Source: Aspidapion aeneum (taxonomy: Eukaryota > Arthropoda > Insecta > Coleoptera > Brentidae). From it: a DNA stretch of 64,000 nucleotides. This document shows positions 1 through 13,000 of the stretch, piece by piece. Made by a program: the position numbers and the translations under genes. The stretch covers positions 24,938,602 to 25,002,601 of the forward strand of contig OY755039.1 in assembly GCA_963576565.1 (NCBI GenBank). The letters run 5' to 3'. Within the stretch, counting starts at the first letter, position 1. Each line of letters begins with the position of its first letter. The notes under the pieces were generated by a model. It saw only the letters and a program-made list of their open reading frames with translations. It made no database searches and was not told the DNA's origin.

Positions 1-46
1 TTAGGTTGGTTTGAAAAAATAACAATCTTGCATACTTACAAAATTT

Positions 47-313
47 CTAGTGCAAAGTCAAACACTTTCTTAAAAATTTGTGGTACAGCTGATTGGATCT
101 ACAACTGACGTTATCTTTGGCGTGAATGACCCTCCTTGCTGCAAATGTTGGAAGCACAGTATCTGTCTTATTATGAATTTGAAAAACTATGTTATTAAAA
201 ACTATGTAGCCTGCACTCGTGTTATTGAGAAAATGCACAAGAATAAATAATGTCAGCAGTATTACTAATTGATCATTCGCCATTTTTCTTTGAATCCATG
301 GTGCTGCAAACAA
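47..313 (-). CDS. possible first exon of a small secreted protein
   Basis: This is an open frame of 88 codons. A second methionine at residue 11 starts a good signal peptide (MANDQLVILLTLFILVHFL, then a small-residue cleavage region). The mature part has an N-glycosylation site (NKT), the segment VLPTFAARRVIHAKDNVSC and two further cysteine-containing stretches. The pattern loosely recalls the start of a PAN/apple-like extracellular domain, but this is weak. The frame stops at 47-49, and a GTAAGT donor lies ten bases beyond the stop in another frame, so this may be exon 1 with a slightly different end or a decayed gene. It lies 3.6 kb downstream of the glycosidase gene on the same strand. The function is not recognised. 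Confidence 0.3.
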   Translation of the reverse strand: MFAAPWIQRKMANDQLVILLTLFILVHFLNNTSAGYIVFNNIVFQIHNKTDTVLPTFAARRVIHAKDNVSCRSNQLYHKFLRKCLTLH

Positions 314-636
314 CTTATCTATGTTAATATAAACAAATCGTTGACCCCTGGCCTCACAACTAAAATTTTATTTTATGAAAAACCAAAAGATGATTGTTTA
401 ACTATTAATAAGTACCTAATTAGGTAACTATCGACAAATAATAAAATCTGCTTTACTTGCTGTTTCTTACCAATATTAGTATTTACTTTTAGAAGTAAAA
501 TTAAATATTGAATTAAAAAAATAGATAGAGGTATTAATTTAAAAAAATATTTATCATGTGACTGGGCAGTTTTGTGGAATCAGTCAATATATTTTTATAA
601 AGAGTATTGCGCAGTGTGCTCTAGCTAAGCGTAGGC
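314..636. other. AT-rich stretch, nothing recognised
   Basis: This is A/T-rich sequence upstream of the putative secreted-protein exon. It could hold that gene's promoter, but no distinct motif stands out. Confidence 0.3.
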
Positions 637-1680
637 CACTGTGGATAGAATATACCGGTGTTCGAATCTTATATATATATATATATATATGCCGAATGTT
701 TCACGTCACTGGTGGTCCAGCTGATTTTTGTAAACAAAAGTTAGATATGATATCGTGGGCTGAATGCAATAGTTCAGTAACTCGATTTTTGTAGTTTTGA
801 GAAAATTGATCAAATGTAATTGGTAGTATAAAAGGAGTCGCCTGGAGAAGGGTTGCTTGTACAATATGAGATAATTTTTATTTTTAGGGTTTACACAGTT
901 GTCTTCTTTTATAAAATAAAAAGTTCAGAAAATAGAGACAAACATACTGGTATCTAAAGTTATATATTTATAGCTCCAAAAATGTTTACAAATTTGAATT
1001 GTCTACTTTCTACATTTGCAGATAGACGTCGCCAGTAATGAATAACGGATTTTCCAGCTTTTCCATTCAATAGCGCTTGATTCCCACTATATGAAAAGTA
1101 GATAACTCAAAATCACGAAATTTCGAGTTACCCAACTATTGAATATGAATAACGGAACAACTAATATTTTTTGAATTTTTTGAAAACTAAGGCAATTTTC
1201 CCACTGTTTTCTAGTACATCCTTATAAAATATAATTTTCTAGACGTATTGTCCTTATTTTTTGTTAGCCCGCTTTATTTTTTATTACACAAAACTTAAAC
1301 TACAAGTCAAACTGAATGTGATCGTTTAGTATCAAAGATGAACCGAGGACTTGGGAAGTAAACAAAGATGTAGGTCAGCGGATTATTTTTAAAGCTGAAA
1401 CGAACACATTGTTTTCTTCAAATTTTGATTTTTGTGTAAAGAAAAATGAAGCGGGCTAAAAAAAATAACGACTGGTATATCTGAGAAATATTATTTTATA
1501 AGAATATACTAAAAGAATAGTAGGAAAATTGCCTTAGTTTTCAAGAAATTTAAAAACTATTAGTTGTTCATATCATATCTAACTTTTGTTTACAAAAATC
1601 AGTTGGACCACCAGTGACGTTTAAATTCGACATATATTTATAAGATCCGAACACCGGTCTATTATATCCACCGTGGTCGT
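637..1680. mobile_element. 1-kb inverted-repeat (foldback) element
   Basis: The segment around 637-750 (TATACCGGTGTTCGAATCTT, TGGTCCAGCTGATTTTTGTA) recurs in reverse complement at about 1577-1675. An inner pair of arms around 1150-1270 and 1430-1560 is also inverted and includes the AGCCCGCTT motif. The left arm carries a (TA)n run at 670-690. There is no coding capacity. It is best read as a non-autonomous terminal-inverted-repeat element; the family is unknown and the ends are approximate. Confidence 0.6.
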
Positions 1681-2742
1681 AGGCAGCGTCGGCACCTGCC
1701 TAGGGCGCCAAGCGCCATGGGGCGCTAAAATGAATGTTTAAAACTAGACGCTCAAAGAAATTATATAGCTTATCAGGAGCGAAATGACCAATTGCGGTAT
1801 TATACTTTTAAAACTAACCAAAACTTTTGCATTTTGTCAAATTTTCCGACCGAACCAAACGAAAAATGTCCTCCCTAGCGCATATTTTTTAAAGGAAATT
1901 TAATTTTTCTAAAACGTTTACCTGCGCCATGTTTTTTACAATATCAATAAAGGTTACAGCGCAATTATTTTTCAATTTTCTAAGATATTTTTAAATTGCA
2001 AAAAGTTTCTTCCGCAGCACCATTTTTTCGCGACTTCGAAATGTATTTTTCTTGCATTGCATTATTTTACCAATTTTGAAGTGGATTTTTTTTCTAAAAT
2101 TTTTGCCTGCGGTGCAATTATATTATTGCTCTACATATTTTTATCTGCGCAGCTTTTTTCTGAAAAGTGCTTACTTTTTTCAAAACTTTTCCCAATAGCG
2201 AAATAGTTTTCAATTTTCCAGTCGTTGGCAATTTTTTCCTTTATCTTGAGGTGTATTAAGCCATCTTACCTTCCCCCCCTCACACCTGTAGTAGGTTTTT
2301 TGCATTCTATAGGTATGAAGCCTGGGGCTCAAGCCCCCAAAATGGCCCCGCTAGGTGCTGCACCCCACTCTATACCTACTTATAAAATGCAAATCTTTTT
2401 TTCCTACTGACTGTGTGACAAATTTAGAAGCGAACCAAACCGAGGGGTATTCGTCCTTGACAAAGCTTATATTTGTTGGTTCCAATAAAAAAATTGCAAA
2501 AGATAGGGTCAAATGGTGTAAAATGAGACACTTTTTGAAACTTTTATATTTTTAAGACTAGAGTCGTTTGTAGGACTCGAATTTTTTTTTAGAATATAAG
2601 CGATAATCAGAAAAATATTGCAAACGTAAAAACATATAAATTTGATCTATAATATAAGAAAAAAAATTAAAAGTCTGTCTCACATTTTACCTTGAAAAAG
2701 TTCAAAAATGAGACTAATCATGTGAAATATACAACAGTGATA
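1681..2742. other. non-coding AT-rich DNA
   Basis: I see no supported gene or element. Around 1690-1730 there is a short GC-rich patch (GGGCGCCAAGCGCC), and 2270-2350 is C-rich. Short open frames here lack any family signature. Confidence 0.3.
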
Positions 2743-2744
2743 TA

Positions 2745-3129
2745 CCGGGTGGGCCAAAAAAAACAATTTTTTTTCATTATAACTTTTGTACTATACAATC
2801 GATTTTAATGGCACAAACTGCAGTTGGCAGAGAATTAATCAGAGTTTTAACTAAATATATTTTTTTGTCCGCCGTCTTAAAATTCAAGATAGTGGACTAA
2901 ATTAAAATGTACCTTTCAAAGATGCTGGTTATTCTTGTGTTGCGAACATGTTTTGATTATTTTTTTAAATCAATATTAAAAAGAATCAGCAACATCGGTT
3001 TAGGGGTTTTAAAAAAATATATTTTTATTCAAACCATTGTTTTAAATATTTTATTAAATTAAAAATCGATGGTATAGTTCAAAAGTTATAATGAAAAAAA
3101 AAATTGTCCGGTTTTTTTATCCCACCCGG
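2745..3129. mobile_element. 385-bp foldback MITE with TA target site
   Basis: The termini are CCGGGTGGG and CCCACCCGG, flanked by TA on both sides (2743-2744 and 3130-3131). The inverted arms extend inward for about 60 bp with a few mismatches, including CATTATAACTTTTG and its complement. It is non-coding. The TA duplication suits Tc1/mariner-type mobilisation. Confidence 0.7.
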
Positions 3130-3874
3130 TAACTCACGTATAAATATTCGGATTGCCGTCTAAACCAAAAATAAAACATTCAGGGTAAAAGTTTCGGTAA
3201 CCATTTTAAAATTTTGATACCACAAATAAAGCTATGGATTTTGTAGTTTTAATTATGAGCCTATTTTTTATAGAAAAAATAAAACAACTTCTAGGTGTAA
3301 GGTCCTTACAACTGCTGCTTAACTGTTTATCACAGAAAATCTATCGGAATTCAATTATTAGTATTTTTATTTAAGTGTCTCATTTTTCAACGGGATTTTG
3401 GGTTTCTCATTTCTACACCACTTGACCCTATAAACTGCAAGTTTATAAGGTTTTTTTTCTGCCTTCTTGGCCCCTTCCTCCGGATTCGTTCGAAGATCCT
3501 GGATTCCAGACTGCCCGAGAGCCCCCATGAGGTTTTCTATAACCCCTACTTAAATGTGTTTTTAAATTAAAACAAAATGCCCACTTCTATATTTTTAATT
3601 TTTGTGGGGTTACGGACCTCAAAAATTTTCTGTTTGCCTACTCTAAATTTGGCCCTAGCTACGGCGCAGAGTATTGCTTTTTCAAAATCCTCAGTTGACG
3701 TTTGTTTAGATTTTTCCAGAAAAACACAAGCGAAGCAACTAGCGGCAGCAATTAAAAATTTCCACCATCTATTTATCATAAAATATGTATGTATGTATAA
3801 TATGTTAATTAAATATACCTAGATCGTAATAGTTTATTCAGAACGGTGGTAGGTATAATAACTAAAGGTTGTTC

Positions 3875-4056
3875 TTATTGTTTTATAAAAAATGGCAAAA
3901 CATCTATAGGGGCATCATACTGTAGAGTGAGTGGACCAGTATATAGTGTGCTATTATTTCCATCTTTCCATAGTCCTTTTGGTAAATAAACTGATCTGGA
4001 TGTCGCTCCCGCTTCTAATATTGGAGCAACTAAGATATTTTTTCCCAAAAGGTATT
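3875..4056 (-). CDS. GH31 terminal exon
   Basis: It starts after the acceptor TTTTTAG and ends at the stop codon. It joins in frame to the previous exon to give the DE-YLLGKNILVAPILEAGA motif, then VYLPKGLWKD and a C-terminal beta-domain ending PIDVLPFFIKQ. An alternative AG at 4077-4078 would place a stop right after the junction, so 4056 is the chosen boundary. Confidence 0.85.
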
Positions 4057-7000
4057 CTAAAAATATGTTTTTTAACCTCAATATAAAAATAAACTAATAT
4101 AATAACAGCAATTCCAAACTTCTTCAAAATGTATTCAAATCATAGATATAGAAACAGGACATCTCGCTTTAACTACTGCGCAAATTTAAATAGGGATGAC
4201 ACGCAGTGCTCTAAGTGGTGACGAAAGCGGCCAAAAATATTTAGTTTTTTAATTTGTATATTAAAAATTGAAGAAAGTTATTCAATATTCATATGTTGTA
4301 TCTACATTGAGACAAAAGTGCAAACCCTCACTTACCCCCGCACGTTCCCTAGTAAAACATATTTTTTTAATTTTATGTAATGCCAAAAACTTTTATTATA
4401 ACGGGATTTTGTTTCTCTTGTATTTTCCGTTTAAAAGCTGTACACCCACGGGGATCCAAAATCTAATGGACACCTATTAAGTGTTGACAGTTAACTGTTT
4501 CGTCCTTAAGGGACTATTCAGAAAATTGCATGGTCAATCTTACACTTTTGTAAAACTATAGAGACGGTATATGAATCTCGTCTTATGATATTGGTAAGAG
4601 AAATGAATAAAATAATGCCTGCGATAAGGTATGCTTTCACTTAAATGGCGACTTCTACAAATACAAAAGAAACTACCAGAGTTAAAATGAAAGGCAGGGA
4701 GATGAAACAAAAACCAGTACCGATAACCGTGACATAATTTGTCCCTCAGGTCGGGTCAATGCATATTACATTTTTTCCGCCTTCGCAACTTTTTATGTCG
4801 AGTCAGCGGTATGTGAGCCAAAAACACTACAAACGTAAGATTTAGTACCCGTGAATAAAATTTTTGTTTTCTTTATTCACATCTTCTGTCCGGTATCGAT
4901 GTAAACATCGAACTCAGCCGCGACCTCGACCGCGCTCATCCATGTATATTCGGTATGTCCGTACCCTTACCATCAAAATTTCTTAAAGCAAGTGGATCAC
5001 TTGGGTCTATCCACCAAATTGGAGCATTAACAGGTGTCCCGTCGTTAATACTGGCATTGATAGCTTGAATTATTTCATCTGAGTATTGTTTGTGAAGATT
5101 TACCATTCTTCGGACTATTTCTGTTGAGTTATACTACAAAAGCAAATAAAAGTTATAAATAATTGAGGGCACAGAACCAGAATGGCCTAAGCATCAAACT
5201 GTCAAATTTTGAGTTAGGGGCCCAGTGGTATGGTCGTCGGCTTCACATGCAGAAGAAACCAGGTTCGCGTCTCAAAAAACGTGGCGAAAACAGAAAAAAA
5301 GGCCGTAGACCTGCCGCGCAATTCCTTTTCAGAGTTCAACAGTCGACATCGAAATGGTGTGCGATACAGAAGCACACAAAAAGAAGAGTTGACCGTGTAC
5401 ATCGAGAATATAAACAGGTATGGTCCAGGAGCCAACAACCGAAGAGCCAGGATTAATAACCCAGTTGGCTATTAGAGTTGGAACCGGGACGGCGCCAGCA
5501 AAAATCTCTTAAGGTCTACTCACGACGACCGCGACTGTTGCGCAGAAAAGGAAAGAAGTTTATGGTCTATAACCAAGTTCTGCTGGGACGATAGCGATGT
5601 TAGGTAGATGCAAGTCTAACATGTAACAGGACCACCTTTCGGAAGGGGTGTAAAAGCGTGGGTCCACTGTGTATACTTGCTACGCAGTATAAAGATCCCT
5701 GCCCTCGACAAAGAGGAGTCAGGCAAAATTAAGTCCTCTCAGAGAAAGAAAACTTGCATCCTAAGGGGCACGGGCATCAGTTTGGTATATGGTGTACTGA
5801 GAAATCGCGGGGTTTGCGAAAAGGGCGCGCTGTGTGCCTAGTCGCTATGCTAGACCAAAAATGGTATCCCCACCACTATTACTACATTTCTTTCCAATTG
5901 CTCTTTAAAAATTTTATATAATTTTGTACCTTAGTGTGTGTGACCCTAAATTAATCCAAAGTTGTAAAAAATTTAAATGCTTGATATACAAGGAACGTTT
6001 TATTAATAGTTATATAAAAAGGTTTCTAAATGGGTAAATAACGGGTTCGGTTGATGAAATTTGAACCTAGCAAAGCGAATTCTAGTAAAAATGTACCTGT
6101 TCACTTTCGTAGTCCCAGGGCAAGAATCCAAACTGCATGGCTGGCATAAAAACTGTGGCCTGTGTCCACCTCACGATAAGTTCCGCGGTTGGTTCCTGCC
6201 TGTACCAATTTCCGCCAATCATGTCTGGCAAAACTCTGGAAAAAAGATAAATTACCATCCAATAACTAAGTATACGGAGTGTTTCAACGAAAACTTATTT
6301 TTTCATCGAAATTGGAAAACCCCTCGGACACATCAATTTTGTTTGCGAGGGGGACACTTTTTTGCTAACTTGACATTATTATAGCACGCACCCCCTCCGA
6401 GGGGTGAACCTTGCCTTTGCATATTGAACAGGGAAAGTGGGTCTAGTGATAGTGTTTTGAAGGTGGCTGAAATATCTTTCCAACTGTATAAGAATTTGAA
6501 AAATCTATTTTAATTAGTTTTTGACATATTTGCCTTCAAATTTTCAAATATAAAACGAACTGATAAATTCAAAATTCTGCTTTAAGTTTTATTTTTTCAT
6601 TAAAAACTAATTGATAGATTTTTAACATTTTTACAGATTACAAGCAAAATACGTATTCACATTACACCGGACCGGCAAAATTTGACAAAAATTTCAAAAT
6701 AAAGTCTCTCTTGCAAACAAAATTAACGTCTCCGATTATTTTAAGGGCTCTGTTGTTTTAGTTGAAACACACTGTTTTCTTTTAACCATCATTTTATGTA
6801 TCTTTAAAATAATGAAGCAATACCTAGAATTTACTCTAATCTTCAAAAAATCCATTTTTATTTATCGACACATCTTCCCCATAAGCAGCACGATTCGGCA
6901 TATAAATAATTTTTAATCCGTTTCCTTCATTTGCAAAGCAATATATTTATCAGAACCTAAATCTTATAAAAATAAATTTTAATTCCTTTTATTGGTCCGA

Positions 7001-10000
7001 AAACACCTTATTTTCTGCTATACTTTAATATAGGATGATAAGAAAGAACTTCATAATTTTTCTCTATCGAGACCAAGCCTAAAGAAAACCAGTTAGCCCG
7101 ACTTGCACGCTTCGTAGCGTAAAATTGTAAATTGGTTGAAAATTAATGTGCACCATACATATTGTTTTTTTCTGTGTATACATACTTATAAAAAAATCCT
7201 AGGTGGGAAGTTGGACACATTGTTATTGTCCGGCCAGAATAAAATGAGGCGCAAAAGAGATGGCTTCAATGTCGCTATCTTTCTCTGACCAGTGGCGTGC
7301 TCTAATTTTTTCATTCATCATTTTAGATAATAATTTTATATTTAAAGCCTTAAACTCCATATATTATTTTTCTTAAAAAGAAATATTTTTTTCAAAACTT
7401 TTATACTTATCATATTATATAGCTACCTACCTATTTCATTAGGTAGGTGCGTAAAAAATACCAATTGACTTTTTAAAAATTGCACAAATAAAACCATTCG
7501 TTATATCTTTAAAATTGGAACTCCACACAGTTTTATTAAAAAATTAAAAAAGAGTAAATGATACCCCACTGTTTGTTGTCTAAAATTTGTATGAGACGTG
7601 CCTAATTATCCTGTTTGAGTCCAGCGATAACAACAGAAGCCCAAGAAATGAATGTGAATTGTAAACGGGCCGGATTTGAGTTGAGCCAGCGGTAACAATA
7701 TAAACCCAATAAATGGGTGTGAATTATGAATGGGCTGGAGTTGATTTGGGTAAACGTACCAGACGAGTACCGTATTTTTTTGTAATATTATAATTTCGTT
7801 CATGACAAATTTCCTAAAATTAAAGACGTCCCAGTAAACAGAGGGAGATAAATTGAGTTGAGCCATCACTTTTGCGCCTCATTTTTTTCTGGCCGGATAG
7901 TACTTACAGAGTGTATCCATTCATATTAAGTTGCAAGAGGGTTGTGACTAGAGACTGGAGACCATCGTCTAGCCCCCAAACCGAATCTTTGTCAATCATT
8001 CTTAGAAATACTGGTAGATCTTGAGTTCTAGAATACAAAAAAAAATAAGTTATTACTTAACCTGAACAATTACCAAAATTTCTTGTAAACTTGCCCACGT
8101 TTTCTCTTCTCTTATTTTTTCCAAATTTGAAAAAATCCAAAGAAATATTTGGTAACACCGCATGATTTTAAATAATTTAATAAATGATTTTCTTTAGGAG
8201 CTTCTAAAGCACGATGTTCGAGTTTATCGGATAAATCTAGGCAATTTCAAAAAGACATTAAAAAAGTGTCTCAATGGAAAATAATGGATAACAAATTAAA
8301 AGTTTTCAATTTCCCTTTATGGCTTAGTTTATTTGAGAATTTTTTACAGTTTTTATCAAGCTCTAAAGAATTCTCTCTGTTTATAACCTAGAAGGAAAAA
8401 AAATTGAAAGAAATTTTTGACTAAAATTATTCCAAAAACTATTAGTAGTAAATCTTAGGTGATTAAAATAACTAGTAACTTTATATCTAAAGTAGGTAAT
8501 TTTTCGCCTTTTTGTGCCTTCTCCCAACTCACCAGGGTAGGTATTCTGGGTCTTGAACGATGTGGTAGTTCCCATCACACACGGTTAAAAAAATTGTCTT
8601 AGATCAAAGCAAATTGCTTTGAAGTAAAATAATTTGTGCTTTCCTATTCACCAAGAGAATATTTTCTTGATATAGCATAAAAAATGTCTTTATTGTGAAA
8701 CAGAAATTGTTTTATTATAAATTGGAACTGAATTAATCTAAGGCACTGTTTTCTCTGGAAGCAAAATATTACTTATATGAAGACAATTGGTTTTGTTACA
8801 AAATGGAGTATACTGATACAAAACAATTAAAGAAGAAAAATAAAGTCTCATTGTAAGACTAAACGCTGCGTTGAACTAAAAATAAATATTTTAATTCAAA
8901 ACAAATTGTTTTAAGGTAAAACAATTTATTCAAGAAAAGAACGTGTTTTCATTGTAGACAAATTTTTTTACCATGCATGCTTTGACCACTGGCTTTAAAT
9001 TAGCTCCGAGCCGTCACGTGCTATGCGAAAAGACCTCCATTGCACAAGCTTCTCCTACGATCCGACCGAGGATTGTTCAGTCGGTACCCGGGCAGGAGAA
9101 CCGATTTCACTTCAAACACGTAAAATTCACTAACTCTGAAGAGCGGGCGACTATGCCATTGGTCGAGACAAGTGATTTTGCACAACAGGCGACCGCTTAG
9201 AGTTTGCTATCGGTCAAAGCGTGTGATGTGGATGGTCACATTGTTCAAGACCCAGAATAGCCGCCCAGTAGGTAGGTAGGTAACTAATAATGTGTAAGTA
9301 AATTTTTTACTTACTCTTTATGTAGATAAGTAAATCTCTTACCTAAAGGCAGATCTAACTTCGACGGAGTCTCCAAATTGAGCAACAGTTCTTATGTACC
9401 TTTCGGAAAATATATTTGGAATTAGCATCTGGTCGACATTTTCGTACACCGAGGGCTAAAAGCAAAAGTGAGTGGATGTAACCAAATATCGATTTTATAC
9501 CAGTCAGGATACTGGGTCTGTTCTGCAGTAAGGAACAACGGAAGGATTGTGACGGCCATGAATTGAAAATAAACTTTTGTCTGTAAAACAAATATTTTTA
9601 ATAAAATTGCGGCACAAATCATAGTTTCGCTCCGTTCCCTTTCCTCTCCCATTTCACGAACTCTCTCCACCTCTTCATTTTTGCAAAAATTGACACATCC
9701 TGTTCGTTGGAAATGGGTCACTAGTTTTAGAATATGCCTTCCCTCAAACGCAACATTAAATAAATTTGCCACATCTTGACATTTCTTTTCCCCAAAATAC
9801 CATTAAATCATTTGTTCTTTTTCCTGAACGCTAAATGTAATACGCGGAACGGCTTGAGCTGGAATTTGCGTTAAAAACAAATACCCACTTCTCCCCTGTT
9901 TTGCTGCATACGACGGAATGACGAAAAACTTCGTGAAGATGAGAGGTCACGAAGGTTTCCCTATTTTCCCGAATACGGGTCTAAATCAGCAAAATATATG

Positions 10001-13000
10001 TCAATTCACTACCCAAAATATATTAATAACCCTATGATCCCTATAAAATTTATTAATCAACATAATCAACCTTTATAAAGCACTGTTACAGTTTCGGTCA
10101 AAGATCTTCGTCTTAACTATGAATACAATTATCAAGGATCAGATTAAACAGTAACCAAGATAACGCATTACCTTGCTTTACTGATGATATTGAACAAAAT
10201 AGGTATGAAATCTGGTTATTTGGCCTGACTAAAGCTTTGTAACCCTGAACAGAAGAAGCGTTATTTCAATAGACCTAGACAAGTACTAATTATGAAAATT
10301 GTATAAAATATAAACCTGCGGGGCATAATTTGTTTCACCAGCATCAAACTTAAATCCATCAAATCCATATGAATCTCTTAAAAGCGCAACACTATCCGAA
10401 TACCAGTTGGCCGCATCCGGATTGGTAAAATCGATTTGTCTCTCATCGTTTCCCTCCCACCAGATCGTCGACATACTGCCTGATGAATTTTTTACAAAAT
10501 ATCCTAAAAATATTTAAAACTAAAAATACTTTTCAACCCTTAAAACTCTCATTATTGTAATAACCCGCGAAAATTCAAATTATGGCAATTGATGCCAGCA
10601 GCCATGTTGGATCCCTTTCTTCCCTTTTAGTAACGCAGCGTTCGCATCGTGTAAGTAATGTACAGCATTTTATTAATTAACGGGCGCGAATATTCGCCCT
10701 AAAGATATACCCAACTAAGGTATATTAAATAAACATGGCACAAGCACCAATCTTAGCATGGAGGGATGTAATAACCCGCAAAAAATCAAATTATGACAAT
10801 TGATGCTAGCAGCCATGTTGGATCCCTCTCTTCCCTTTTAGTAACGCAGCGTTCACATCGTGTAAGTAATTAACAGCAATATATTAATTAACGAGCGCGT
10901 ATATTCGCCCTAAAGATGTCCCCAACTAAGGGATATTAAAATTATGTTTTTAAAACCAAAAAGTTGCATAATTAAAATTACACTGTGCAGCAGTTGCGGT
11001 TATTCAATAAGGGCTGCGGGGCTGCAGCACCGGCTAATTTTGAGTACAGTAATATATTTTTTTAGTACAAAATAATTTTTTCCTTTTTTTTCTTACTCAT
11101 GCCCACAACATTTGTATAATTGGTACGAGGTGCAAGCCTGCGTTTTTAATATCGTTGTTTGCTATTCGGTTTTTTGTCGTGGTATGGTGTGGTGGGCGTT
11201 GTGCTTCGCTCTTCTCGGGTTGTGCGCGGTGTAAAAGCGGGGTGGATTTTGTCGGGTCTGTTAATCAAACTCCTCAGAAAAAAGGACGGATGAATACAGA
11301 TTGTATTACATATTAAAAAGGTTAGAACTATTATTATATTAAAAACAAATGTTGAGTGTTGAGACAATTTACGGTGTTACTGTACTTTTATAAGTGAATA
11401 TTTATTTTAGTGTTTGTCCAAGCAAAGGCATTTTTAATTTTGTAATATTTAGTTTTATAAGTGCAGTGTGTGCTACAAAAAACTTTAATAAAACATGGAA
11501 ACTACCGGGGATATAACCATTACTCTCCGGGATTTTAAAAGTTTACCTTTGGACGAAAAGTTAAAAATCAAACAAAAAGGTCATCCTTTAACAGATTTAA
11601 AAATAACGCATGAGGGAATTAGTCGTGGCAAAAATTATACAAGAATTTTTTCGCGACGGTTCGGTTATTAAACGCGTTTTAAATGGATTTGTGGGTCCAG
11701 TGTAAAAAACAAATTACGTACACTATTGTTTCCCACTTTGCAGAACAGCCACGTTCAGACCTCACGCGCCGCCACTGCTGAACAGATGATATTATTAAGC
11801 TGATCACACCCAAAACTACTAAACAAAATGCTCTAGCATTTTATTAACAAGTGCGGATTGTCCTATTTTTCCGCACGAGACTTCCCGGTTTACCGCACAG
11901 CGTAACCTTTGAATTATTTTCCTAAAGGAAGGAAAACCATAATATAACGACAATAGATTTTTTTATATATATAAATAAATCTCGATTACAGAGGTCGCGA
12001 TGGATCCGATTTTTGTTTACCAAGGGAGGGAATTTGATAATAAATCAAGGGGATGGGACAATTTGCCTAGGCCAATTCGCGGGGCCAATTCGCCGCTGAC
12101 CGATTCGCCGCAGGGCTGTTCGCCGTCGACGAGGTTTAAGATTGTGATTTTGTTTATTTCTTGTAGGAAACATATCTTGAAAAAATAAAAAAATAATAAT
12201 AATTTTGTCTAATAAAAGGTTTTTTGTTTTTAATTAGTTGTTGCAAAAACAGCGCTTTAAAAAAGTATTATTTAAAAAAAATCCTAGTATTTACAAATTT
12301 AAACTAGGATGCAAATTTATATAGTTTTTTGTAGGCAGTTTCAATCTCTACAAGATTGGTATCTACAAATTTTTTGAAAAAAACTTAAGATTTTTGAAAA
12401 ACAAAATTGTTTTATTAAAAAAATCACTTTCCTTTGATCCCTATTTCGACACCCAGTAGGCTATAGATAAGCAATACACCAATTTAAAGCTCGAATGCTG
12501 TCCTTTTGAATGCTTCTACTAAATTTTATCAGCATTATTTCTGAAGGATGTTTTTTGCAGAAATTAAAAAATAAAATAAAAATATCACTTTTATTTGGAG
12601 GTTGCTGACCCCCCTATCATGAGTAGATGGTTAAGTTTTGTTTGAAAATGCTGAAAAATAGTGGGTTAGAAAAACCAAAGTGAAACTAACCCGAATTTTA
12701 ATTTTTTGCAAAATCTTCACCCCCACACTCATATACCAGATTTCAACCATGGAAGTTCGTATTGTACTACTATTTCTGAAACTTTTGATGTATCACACAA
12801 TATTGTATAATAAATAGGCAAGCTGGAGCAACCGAACCGAATAACGACCTATTTTAAAGCTGACTAGTTAGTTCTCAGGTACTCACAGTACACTAAAAAT
12901 AATGTACCGATTTTTAGAAGCATGCGAAAAAGATAGTGTAGAATTCCACTCTCAAAATTAAATGCGCGCGGAAAAGACATTCCCTCACGCAACTAAAAAT

